A stretch of 15,486 bases of DNA. It comes from JBFIHZ01 sp041601535. GTDB lineage: Bacteria; Pseudomonadota; Gammaproteobacteria; Xanthomonadales; SZUA-36. The notes beneath the pieces are model-generated. The model saw only the letters and a program-made list of their open reading frames with translations, had not been told where the DNA came from and did not search any database. The stretch spans positions 1-15,486 of the forward strand of contig JBFIHZ010000065.1 of NCBI GenBank assembly GCA_041601535.1, written 5' to 3'. Shown piece by piece: positions 7,099 through 13,688 of this stretch. Numbering within the stretch: the stretch's first letter is position 1; every line of letters begins with the position of its first letter. The position numbers were made by a program, and so were the translations under genes.

Positions 7099-7653
7099 TC
7101 AGGCCTGGCCGCACCACTGGTTACTGACCAGCAACTGCCACAACTCCTTGCGTGCGGCACTGCTGCTGCGCAGGGTGGTAATGGTCTGGGCCTCAATCAG
7201 GCGCGCGCTGCTCATCACCGCGGTACGGCTATCCAGTTCGGCATCCAGCAGGCCGGCACCAAACACCAGTATGCGGGTAAACAGGCGCTCCTTGATGGCT
7301 TGCGGTAACGGCATGGCCTGCTCTGCCGGCGTACTGGCAGTGGCGGGCCAGGCCCATACCGGCTCAACCGCCAGGCAGCGGCAGATATCCGCAGCCAGCG
7401 GCGTGGCCGCTTCCTCGGCATTACTGCACACCAGCAGGGTATTACCCGTCCCCGGGCCAATCAGCAAGGCACCCGTGGCGGCCGGCCATTCCGTCACCGC
7501 GGGCTGCTGCACCGCGGCTTCCGCCGCTGGCTCCGGCCGGACTGCGGCTACAGCCTCAGGCTCGGCATACGCCTCGTCCTGAACGGAGTCGCGCGCTACC
7601 CAGACCTCAATACCCATGGCCTGCAGGTAGGCCTGTTGCACCTTTTGCCTCAT
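7099..7653 (-). CDS. holD: DNA polymerase III psi subunit, HolD-like
   Basis: Psi bridges chi (HolC) to the clamp-loader ATPase. The family is poorly conserved, and this call rests on three things. The N-terminus has YLQAMGIEVW (9-18), compared with LQQLGITQW in E. coli psi, the region that contacts the clamp loader. The C-terminus has LRSSSAARKELWQLL (161-175), compared with LRANPTARAALWQQI in E. coli. The gene sits directly upstream of rimI, as in E. coli. The product is 184 aa against 137 in E. coli. The extra length is mainly an Ala/Pro/Glu-rich linker at about 25-58. A central alpha/beta region contains LLVCSN (73-78) and RILVFG (127-132). The ATG overlaps the pssA stop as ATGA, so translation is probably coupled; no strong ribosome binding site is visible. 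Confidence 0.82.
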   Translation of the reverse strand: MRQKVQQAYLQAMGIEVWVARDSVQDEAYAEPEAVAAVRPEPAAEAAVQQPAVTEWPAATGALLIGPGTGNTLLVCSNAEEAATPLAADICRCLAVEPVWAWPATASTPAEQAMPLPQAIKERLFTRILVFGAGLLDAELDSRTAVMSSARLIEAQTITTLRSSSAARKELWQLLVSNQWCGQA

Positions 7654-8462
7654 GCCGTATCGTCTTTGGGACCCGCCGCGGCATCGTCCTGTGCCTGCCG
7701 TTTACGCCGACTGCGGCGGCTGCGCCATTGCTGGCGCCCGAGAAAGGTTATCACCAGTCCGGAGCCCACATACAGCAAGCCAACAATCATCAGCACCACC
7801 GGCGGATGCAACGCCAGCAACACCAGGATCAAGACCAGCAGGAACAACATATACATCGGAATGCGGTCGCCGGAAGGCCAGGATTTGCCGCTGAAGTAGC
7901 GTACCCGAGAGAACATCAGCAGGCCCAGCACCACCGTTTCGAACCAGATCAGCCAGCGCACCGTTTCACCGGCCACGCCCTGATCATTGAAAAACCAGAT
8001 GGTGGCCACCAGCGTGCCCGCCGCCGCCGGCGAAGCCAGGCCCTGAAAGTACATCTTGTCTTCCACCCCCACCTGGGTGTTGAACCGTGCCAGCCGCAAG
8101 GCCGCACAGGCAGCAAACAGGAAGGCAGCCAGCCAGCCCAACTTGCCGGCCATGGGCCCGAGGTCGCGCAGGCTGGCCAGCGACCAGTTGAATGCCAGCA
8201 GCGCCGGCGCCAGGCCAAACGAGATCAGGTCCGACAGGCTGTCGTATTGCACGCCGAAATCGCTCTGGGTATTGGTCAGGCGGGCGACACGGCCGTCCAG
8301 CCCGTCGAGCACGCCGGCAATCACCACGGCGATGGCGGCGGCAGTGAAGTGCCCGTTGATACCGCTGATTATGGAATAAAAACCAGCAAACATTGCCCCG
8401 GTGGTCAATGCGTTGGGCAACAGAAAAACACCCTTGTGAAACTTGTGCTCGCCCGGTTCCAT
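7650..8462 (-). CDS. pssA: CDP-diacylglycerol--serine O-phosphatidyltransferase (type II), PssA
   Basis: Inner-membrane enzyme that makes phosphatidylserine, precursor of phosphatidylethanolamine, from CDP-diacylglycerol and L-serine. The CDP-alcohol phosphotransferase motif DG-x2-AR-x8-G-x3-D-x3-D is complete: D56, G57, A60, R61, G70, D74 and D78, counted from the chosen start, with D53 just before. The N-terminus HKFHKGVFLLPNALTTG is typical of the family. About eight hydrophobic helices follow, ending in a basic C-terminal tail with runs of arginine. I chose ATG at 8462 (270 aa), preceded by GGGA. The frame extends upstream to a TTG at 8525, but that TTG lies in TTGACA, more likely a promoter -35 than a start codon. 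holD is translationally coupled downstream. Confidence 0.95.
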   Translation of the reverse strand: MEPGEHKFHKGVFLLPNALTTGAMFAGFYSIISGINGHFTAAAIAVVIAGVLDGLDGRVARLTNTQSDFGVQYDSLSDLISFGLAPALLAFNWSLASLRDLGPMAGKLGWLAAFLFAACAALRLARFNTQVGVEDKMYFQGLASPAAAGTLVATIWFFNDQGVAGETVRWLIWFETVVLGLLMFSRVRYFSGKSWPSGDRIPMYMLFLLVLILVLLALHPPVVLMIVGLLYVGSGLVITFLGRQQWRSRRSRRKRQAQDDAAAGPKDDTA

Positions 8463-8493
8463 GCGCTTCCCATATGCTTGAACGACAGCGGTG

Positions 8494-8525
8494 ATGATAC
8501 CATTTTGCCAGCCTGCACTTGTCAA
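8494..8525 (-). promoter_or_regulatory. Putative sigma-70 promoter of pssA-holD-rimI
   Basis: On the minus strand a perfect TTGACA (8525-8520) is followed after 17 bases by TGGTAT, and after 20 bases by TATCAT. The latter carries a TG-N extension (TGGTATCAT, to 8494). The pairing is therefore either a weak -10 at ideal spacing or an extended -10 at long spacing. Transcription would begin near 8487, some 25 bases before the ATG at 8462, which supports that start. Confidence 0.5.
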
Positions 8526-8528
8526 TGG

Positions 8529-8540
8529 CTGTGGCCACAG
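8529..8540. promoter_or_regulatory. Perfect 12-base palindrome between divergent pssA and DUF4124 promoters
   Basis: CTGTGGCCACAG is identical to its reverse complement. It lies four bases upstream of the pssA TTGACA and covers the place where the -35 of the plus-strand promoter (-10 at 8554) should be. The position suits an operator acting on both genes, but 12-base palindromes also arise by chance in GC-rich DNA. Confidence 0.35.
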
Positions 8541-8550
8541 TGTGACGATG

Positions 8551-8559
8551 TGCTATAAA
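8551..8559 (+). promoter_or_regulatory. Extended -10 promoter element of the DUF4124 gene
   Basis: TGCTATAAA is a TG-N extended -10 (TATAAA matches TATAAT in five of six positions). No -35 consensus is present 17 bases upstream, where the CTGTGGCCACAG palindrome lies. A start near 8566 would give a leader of about 30 bases containing the AAGGA ribosome binding site. Confidence 0.55.
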
Positions 8560-8594
8560 TGGGCTGAACTTTCATCCAAGCAAGGAATGCGGAC

Positions 8595-9104
8595 ATGAAA
8601 CCTTATCTCAGCTGCGCCCTGGCCGCCTGCCTGGCAAGCCTGCTTTCGCTGCCAGCCGGTGCCACACAGGTTTATACCTGGACCGATGAGAATGGCGTGG
8701 TTCACTTTGTCGACCAGCCGCCGGATAATCCCGCCGCCGTCAGCCAGGAGGTGCAGGAAGCCTACCGGCCCGGCTCCGCGGACGCCTATCCGGCCAAACC
8801 GCAGGACAGCGACGCTGCGCCTGCCTCAGCACCGGGAATAGCAGCGCCGGGCGACGCAGAAGTGCCCCTTTCCGCGGCTGATCAGAAACGCGCCGAACTG
8901 GCGGAAAAACGTGCTGCCAGGCGGGAGCAACAGGCCGAGCGGGATGCTGCCTGCGCCCTGGCCCGGCAGCAAGTGGCCACGCTGGAACCTCACCGGCGGG
9001 TATTCTTCACCAATGACCAGGGCGAAACCGAACGGCTGGACGATGAAGTCCGCGTGAAACAGGTGGAAGAAGCCAAGGCCGCGGTGGAGAAATACTGCGA
9101 CTGA
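8595..9104 (+). CDS. Secreted DUF4124 domain protein
   Basis: The product is 169 aa and predicted to be exported. A signal peptide spans 1-23 (MKPYLSCALAAC onwards, cleavage likely at AGA|TQ). The mature protein begins with the DUF4124 signature VYTWTDENGVVHFVDQPP (26-43), a small beta fold common in gammaproteobacterial envelope proteins of unknown function. A Pro/Ala-rich linker follows (about 60-95). The C-terminal half is highly charged and helical (about 96-169) and contains two cysteines, one near 115 and one at the end (KYCD), which could form a disulfide. The start is ATG at 8595 with AAGGA upstream. It stands divergent from pssA and 97 bases upstream of proS; shared transcription with proS is possible but not shown. 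No specific function is assigned. Confidence 0.88.
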   Translation: MKPYLSCALAACLASLLSLPAGATQVYTWTDENGVVHFVDQPPDNPAAVSQEVQEAYRPGSADAYPAKPQDSDAAPASAPGIAAPGDAEVPLSAADQKRAELAEKRAARREQQAERDAACALARQQVATLEPHRRVFFTNDQGETERLDDEVRVKQVEEAKAAVEKYCD

Positions 9105-9163
9105 ATCCTTCAGGCCAGGGTTGACGGACGTTCACCGGCCTATGCCAGCGGCAGCACTGCAGT

Positions 9164-9169
9164 TACAAT
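9164..9169 (+). promoter_or_regulatory. Possible -10 element of proS
   Basis: TACAAT lies 32 bases before the proS ATG in the 97-base gap after the DUF4124 gene and matches TATAAT in five of six positions. No convincing -35 is found at 16-18 bases upstream. A TTGACG at 9121-9126 is too far away (37 bases). Confidence 0.35.
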
Positions 9170-9201
9170 GCCCGGTTTGAACCAGGGCAGTAACCAAAGC
9201 C

Positions 9202-10920
9202 ATGAAAGTCAGCAAATTCCACCTGTTCACCACGCGTGAAACTCCGGCCGATGCCGAAATTGCCAGCCACCAGCTGATGCTGCGTGCCGGCATGATCCGC
9301 AAGCTGACCGCCGGCATCTACACCTGGACCCCGTTGGGCTGGCGCGTCCTGCGCAAAGTCGAGAATATCGTGCGCGAGGAAATGGACCGCGCCGGCTACC
9401 TCGAACTGCTGATGCCGGCAGTGCAGCCAGCCGAACTGTGGCGTGAAACCGGCCGTTGGGAAGACTTTGGCGGACAGCTGCTGAAAATCAACGACCGCGC
9501 CGGCCGCGAATACGTGTTTGGCCCGACCCATGAAGAAGTCATTACCGACCTGGCACGCAATGAATTACGCAGTTACAAGCAGCTGCCGGTAACCTTTTAC
9601 CAGATCCAGACCAAGTTCCGCGATGAAATCCGGCCCCGTTTTGGCGTGATGCGGGCGCGCGAATTCCTGATGAAAGATGCCTATTCGTTTCACCTGGATG
9701 CCGCCAGCCTGGAAGCCACTTACTGGGAAATGTACGAGGTCTATTCACGCATATTCACCCGCGCCGGTTTGAAGTTCCGCGCGGTGCGCGCCGATTCCGG
9801 CGCCATTGGCGGCAGTGCCTCACATGAATTCCACGTACTGGCCGATTCGGGCGAGGACCTGATCGCGTTTTCCTCCGGCTCGGAATTCGCCGCCAATATC
9901 GAACTGGCCGAAGCCCCCATGCCAACTGCCTCTCGCCCCCAAGCCGGCGAGGAAATGCGGCTGGTCGACACACCGGACGCCCACACCATCGAAGAACTGG
10001 TGGAGCAGTTTGATGTGCCGGTTGAGCGCACCGTGAAAACCCTGGTAGTGGCGGCCGCCGAAGACAGCGGGGTGGATTTTGTGGCCTTGCTGGTACGCGG
10101 CGACCACAGCCTGAATGAGCTGAAGGCGGCGCGCCTGGAACAGGTTGCCAGCCCGTTGCGTTTTGCCACCGAAGAAGAGATCCGCCAGGCCATCGGCGCG
10201 GGCCCGGGTTCACTGGGTCCGGTCAAGCTGCCCATCCCGTGCGTGGCGGACCACAGCGTGGCGGTGATGGCGGACTTCAGCGCCGGCGCCAACCAGGAGC
10301 ACAAGCATTACTTTGGCATCAACTGGGAACGCGATGTGGAACTGCCCGCCGTGGCGGACCTGCGCAACGTGGTGGAAGGTGATGCCAGCCCCGACGGCCA
10401 GGGTGAAATCCGCCTGGCACGCGGCATCGAGGTCGGCCATATTTTCCAGCTGGGCACCAAGTACTCCGAAGCGCTGAACGCGGTGGTGCTGGGTGAGGAC
10501 GGCAAATCCTGTGTCATGCCCATGGGCTGTTATGGCATCGGTGTGTCACGCATCGTGGCCGCCGCCATTGAACAAAACCATGATGACAAGGGCATCTGCT
10601 GGCCCGAACCGCTGGCACCATTCCAGGTATGCATTCTGCCCATGAACGCCAAAAAGTCCCATCGCGTGCGTGAAGCAGCCGAGGAGCTGTACCGGGAACT
10701 GCTGGACGCAGGGATTGAGGTATTGCTGGACGACCGTGATCTGCGTCCTGGTGTGATGTTCAACGACATGGAACTGATCGGTATTCCACACCGCATCGTG
10801 GTGGGAGAACGCGGGCTGGACAACGGCGTGCTGGAATACCGCCACCGCCGCGCCGATGCCAACGAGGAAATCGCCCTGCAAGGCGCGGCGCAGCACATCG
10901 TCTCCCTGCTGGCGGACTGA
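9202..10920 (+). CDS. proS: Prolyl-tRNA synthetase (bacterial type, with editing domain)
   Basis: Class IIa synthetase that charges tRNA-Pro. The product is 572 aa, the same as the E. coli enzyme. Class II motif 1 includes REEMDRAGYLELLMPAVQP (about 58-76). Motif 2 is FRDEIRPRFGVMRAREF (139-155), and motif 3 is GCYGIGVSRIVAAAIEQ (442-458). Between motifs 2 and 3, about residues 225-400, lies the INS-type insertion that hydrolyses Ala-tRNA-Pro. The anticodon-binding domain occupies about 470-572 with LDDRDLRPGVMFNDMELIG. The ATG at 9202 matches the family N-terminus (MKVSKF, compare MRTSQY). The ribosome binding site is weak. The gene converges on mscS, 36 bases apart, with a strong hairpin between them. 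Confidence 0.98.
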   Translation: MKVSKFHLFTTRETPADAEIASHQLMLRAGMIRKLTAGIYTWTPLGWRVLRKVENIVREEMDRAGYLELLMPAVQPAELWRETGRWEDFGGQLLKINDRAGREYVFGPTHEEVITDLARNELRSYKQLPVTFYQIQTKFRDEIRPRFGVMRAREFLMKDAYSFHLDAASLEATYWEMYEVYSRIFTRAGLKFRAVRADSGAIGGSASHEFHVLADSGEDLIAFSSGSEFAANIELAEAPMPTASRPQAGEEMRLVDTPDAHTIEELVEQFDVPVERTVKTLVVAAAEDSGVDFVALLVRGDHSLNELKAARLEQVASPLRFATEEEIRQAIGAGPGSLGPVKLPIPCVADHSVAVMADFSAGANQEHKHYFGINWERDVELPAVADLRNVVEGDASPDGQGEIRLARGIEVGHIFQLGTKYSEALNAVVLGEDGKSCVMPMGCYGIGVSRIVAAAIEQNHDDKGICWPEPLAPFQVCILPMNAKKSHRVREAAEELYRELLDAGIEVLLDDRDLRPGVMFNDMELIGIPHRIVVGERGLDNGVLEYRHRRADANEEIALQGAAQHIVSLLAD

Positions 10921-10926
10921 TTTCGC

Positions 10927-10954
10927 TCCGTGGCGGGCAGCAATCCGCCACGGA
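10927..10954. terminator. Hairpin between convergent proS and mscS, possible shared terminator
   Basis: TCCGTGGCGG (10927-10936) and CCGCCACGGA (10945-10954) form a perfect ten-base-pair stem with an eight-base loop. It starts six bases after the proS stop and ends two bases before the mscS stop. Neither strand has a T-tract after the stem, so it does not meet the usual intrinsic-terminator definition. It may protect both 3' ends or act with Rho. Confidence 0.6.
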
Positions 10955-10956
10955 CC

Positions 10957-12267
10957 TCAGTCTTCCGAATCCTTGCCGGTGCTGTCGCTGCGAATGTGCA
11001 GATCGCGCTGTGGATAGGGAATTTGTATGCCCTCGGCAATAAACCGCCGGTTGATTTCCAGCAGGATGTTGTGGATTACCAGGCCGCGCTGCTCCGGCAG
11101 GTTGATCCAGCCCAGCAGCTCAAAATTCAGTGCGCTGTCGCCAAAGCCGCGCATCCTCGCCCGTGGCGCCGGGTTGTCCACGATATCGGTATTGTAACGG
11201 GCAATATCTTCCAGTATCTCCACGACCTTGCCGGTATCGGTACCGTACGCCACACCCACTGGCACCCGGATGCGCTGCTTCACCCACGGCCCGCCGCTTT
11301 CATTGGTCACCTTGGCCGCGCCGATCACCGCGTTGGGAATGGAAATTTCCACGTCATCGCGGGTCAGCAGGCGGGTGGAGCGGATGCCCAGGTTGGTCAC
11401 GATACCCCGCTCCCCGGTATCCAGCACGATGTAATCACCGATCTTGTATGGCGCGTCCGCCAGGATTGACACCCCGGAAATCAGGTTGGCCAGGGTGTCC
11501 TTGGCGGCAAAACCCACGGCAATACCGATGATACCGGCGGAGGCCAGCCAGGCCGTGGCATCGATACCCCAGATGGTGAAAAACAGGTAGACAAACATGC
11601 CCAGCAGCACCAGCTTGACGCCCATTTCAAACAGCGGCTTGGTGCGTGGCTGGATCACCTTGAAGCGTTCCCGGTTGGCTTCCAGCGCCTGCAGGATCAC
11701 ATGGGTGGCGCGGAACCAGGCGCGTCCCCAGAACAGTAAGAGCAGGGAGAACAGGATGCGGATCAATACCCGCTCGAATGTCTCGGGCAACTGCAGCACC
11801 AGCACCGCCAGCACCAGCGCCAGGGTCACGGTGGACTGCAGTATCGGTGCCGCCAGGTAGCGCACGATATCGTTATCGAGATTGGAGCGGGTTTTTTCGG
11901 TCAGCCGGCCCAGCACCTTCTGAATGCTGTACTGCAGGAATTTACCCAGGCCGAAGCCCAGTGTGACCAGCAACAGCGACAACAGCAGGGGAAATTCCTG
12001 CAGATACTCCCACCCTGGTTTGACGAATCCCGGCAGGTAATCCGCCACATTAACTTCCAGCACCAGGCCTTCCGGGTCCTTGGAGTTGTCGTCCTGGCCC
12101 TGTTCACCTGCAGCTTCCGCCGGGCCAGAGCCTGGCTGGCCGGAATCGGGCTGGCCATCCCCCTGCTCCGCGCCCGCCGCACCGCCGGCATCACCGCCAG
12201 CTTGCTGGAAAGTGGCCATCAGCTTGTGGATCTGCACGTCGGATGTCTGCATAGGCTGCGTTGTCAC
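10957..12267 (-). CDS. MscS-family mechanosensitive channel with acidic low-complexity N-terminus
   Basis: Small-conductance mechanosensitive ion channel family member of the inner membrane, expected to open under hypo-osmotic shock. The product is 436 aa against 286 for E. coli MscS. Residues 24-62 are a Gly/Ala/Gln/Asp-rich, acidic, presumably disordered segment. Hydrophobic helices lie at about 92-112, 141-160, 166-186 and 212-234. The pore helix TM3 with its alanine/glycine packing pattern (SAGIIGIAVGFAAKDT) is at about 238-268. The beta domain (DYIVLDTGERGIVTNLGIRSTRL) begins near 278, and the alpha/beta vestibule continues to about 420. The start is uncertain: GTG at 12267 fuses with the only AGGG, and ATG at codon 6 (12252) or codon 17 are alternatives. 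It follows the small membrane gene by 21 bases. Confidence 0.92.
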   Translation of the reverse strand: MTTQPMQTSDVQIHKLMATFQQAGGDAGGAAGAEQGDGQPDSGQPGSGPAEAAGEQGQDDNSKDPEGLVLEVNVADYLPGFVKPGWEYLQEFPLLLSLLLVTLGFGLGKFLQYSIQKVLGRLTEKTRSNLDNDIVRYLAAPILQSTVTLALVLAVLVLQLPETFERVLIRILFSLLLLFWGRAWFRATHVILQALEANRERFKVIQPRTKPLFEMGVKLVLLGMFVYLFFTIWGIDATAWLASAGIIGIAVGFAAKDTLANLISGVSILADAPYKIGDYIVLDTGERGIVTNLGIRSTRLLTRDDVEISIPNAVIGAAKVTNESGGPWVKQRIRVPVGVAYGTDTGKVVEILEDIARYNTDIVDNPAPRARMRGFGDSALNFELLGWINLPEQRGLVIHNILLEINRRFIAEGIQIPYPQRDLHIRSDSTGKDSED

Positions 12268-12288
12268 CCTGAAGGTGTGAAGAAATAA

Positions 12289-12558
12289 TTACGACCGGCG
12301 GCGCCGCCATAACAGCCCGGCGGACAGGCCGACGATCAGTATCGCATACGCACCGACCACGGACACAATCTGCGGCCACAGCGGGCCCGCGCCGGAGAAA
12401 TCCTGTTGCTGCACCCACCAGATATAGGTGCCCGTCAAAACGATCACCGCAACCAGCACCAGGCTGTCGGCCAGCAACCAGCGCCGCTGCGGTAACAGAT
12501 ACCAGTACAGCCAGCCCAGCGTGGCCAGCACCGGCAGCAACAACAACGCGGTAATCAT
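12289..12558 (-). CDS. Small three-helix membrane protein, unknown function
   Basis: I do not recognise this family. The product is 89 aa and almost wholly hydrophobic, with three predicted membrane helices (about 3-21, 29-48 and 60-83). Between the first two is a basic loop (PQRR), and between the last two a short polar loop (QQQDFSGAGPLWP). It ends in a run of arginines (WRRRRS), consistent with a cytoplasmic C-terminus. Its ATG overlaps the trpS stop as ATGA, so it is probably translated by coupling with trpS. mscS begins 21 bases after its stop. The codon usage and hydrophobic pattern look real, and no better frame exists in this gap. A link with the adjacent channel is only inferred from position. 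Confidence 0.75.
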   Translation of the reverse strand: MITALLLLPVLATLGWLYWYLLPQRRWLLADSLVLVAVIVLTGTYIWWVQQQDFSGAGPLWPQIVSVVGAYAILIVGLSAGLLWRRRRS

Positions 12559-13562
12559 GCCAGCCGCCGGATACCCACCGCGTCGCGGATGCGGGCAATA
12601 AACGGGCTGGCGTAGGCGCGCGCACGCTGCGCGCCAGCCTGCAGGATATCTTCAATTTCCGCCGGTTTTTCCATTAATGCCTGATACCGCTCGCGCGCCT
12701 CTGCCAGCTCCGCGTTGATCAGCTCGAATGTTTTCTGCTTGGCGTCACCCCAGGCGATGCCCTGCCGGTAGGCCTCACGCATCTCGGCTCCCTGTTCCGC
12801 CGTGGCGAATGCCCGGTAAATGGTGAACAGGGATGAGTCATCCGGATCCTTGGGCTGGCCCGGTTCCAGCGAATTGGTTACGATTTTCATGATCGCCTTG
12901 CGCAGCTTTTTCTCCGGCAGCCACAGCGGAATCGTATTGTTGTAACTCTTGGACATCTTGCGTCCGTCCTGCCCGGGCAACACTGCGACCTGGTCATCCA
13001 CCACCGCCTCGGGCAGCACGAACAGCTCGCCGTAGTGGTGGTTGAACCGCTGGGCGATATCGCGCGCCATTTCCAGGTGCTGGATCTGGTCACGACCCAC
13101 CGGCACCTGGTGGGCGTTGAACATCAGGATATCGGCCGACATCAGTATCGGGTAGCAGAACAGGCCCATGGTTATGGCCAGGTCGGCGTCTTCACCGCCG
13201 TCCAGGTTCTCCTGTACCACCGCCTTGTAGGCATGCGCACGGTTCATCAGGCCCTTGGCGGTTGAGCAGGTCAGTATCCAGGTCAGTTCCGGAATTTCCG
13301 GAATGTCAGATTGCCGGTAGAACACCGCCGACTCGGTATCCAGCCCCAGTGCCAGCCAGGTCGCGGCAATCTCCAGGGTAGAGCGGCTTACCGCATCCGG
13401 GTCCTGGTTTTTTACCAGCGCATGCAGGTCAGCAAGAAAATAATAGGACTGCACGTCGGCATTACGGCTGGACCGTATGGCGGGTTTGATGGCACCCACG
13501 TAATTGCCCAGATGCGGAGTACCGGTGGTGGTAATACCGGTCAGAATGGTGCGATTTTTCAT
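12555..13562 (-). CDS. trpS: Tryptophanyl-tRNA synthetase
   Basis: Class Ic synthetase that charges tRNA-Trp. The product is 335 aa (E. coli 334). The HIGH-equivalent motif lies in TGTPHLGNY with HLGN at 17-20, and KMSKS is at 202-206 in GRKMSKSYNNT. MSADILMFNAHQVPVGRDQ (about 141-159) is the conserved tryptophan/ATP pocket region. The N-terminal wording ILTGITTTGTPHLGN resembles the Pseudomonas-type TrpS more than the E. coli enzyme (which has GAQPSGELTIGN). The ATG at 13562 has no strong Shine-Dalgarno. It heads a probable three-gene unit with the small membrane gene and mscS. The -10 candidate TAGAAT (13604-13599) overlaps the -10 of the divergent barrel gene. Confidence 0.97.
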   Translation of the reverse strand: MKNRTILTGITTTGTPHLGNYVGAIKPAIRSSRNADVQSYYFLADLHALVKNQDPDAVSRSTLEIAATWLALGLDTESAVFYRQSDIPEIPELTWILTCSTAKGLMNRAHAYKAVVQENLDGGEDADLAITMGLFCYPILMSADILMFNAHQVPVGRDQIQHLEMARDIAQRFNHHYGELFVLPEAVVDDQVAVLPGQDGRKMSKSYNNTIPLWLPEKKLRKAIMKIVTNSLEPGQPKDPDDSSLFTIYRAFATAEQGAEMREAYRQGIAWGDAKQKTFELINAELAEARERYQALMEKPAEIEDILQAGAQRARAYASPFIARIRDAVGIRRLA

Positions 13563-13575
13563 GAAAGCCGGGATA

Positions 13576-13604
13576 TTGTCAGTCGAAAGGAATGCGGTAT
13601 TCTA
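13576..13604. promoter_or_regulatory. Overlapping divergent promoters for trpS and the barrel gene
   Basis: On the plus strand TTGTCA (13576-13581) and TATTCT (13598-13603) are separated by 16 bases, a reasonable sigma-70 promoter pointing to the barrel gene. On the minus strand the same bases read TAGAAT (13604-13599), a -10 for trpS, though without a clear -35. RNA polymerase could not occupy both at once. Confidence 0.42.
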
Positions 13605-13688
13605 CGGCAAACAGTAGAGAAAATCCGTCCTGACACACAATGCCGTGAGCGGCGTTGTATGCGCCATGTTCGCTGGACCGATATCACC

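Noticed and set aside
8463..8525. N-terminal extension of pssA to a TTG start
   Set aside because: The TTG is the first three bases of a perfect TTGACA, and the encoded residues do not resemble the family N-terminus; ATG at 8462 fits better.
12191..12655. 154-codon minus-strand frame overlapping trpS end, the small membrane gene and mscS start
   Set aside because: It competes with three frames that have better support (coupled start/stop, hydrophobic helices, conserved domains).
13311..13688. Extension of the barrel frame back to 13311
   Set aside because: This part is antisense to trpS and lies before the predicted signal peptide and promoter.
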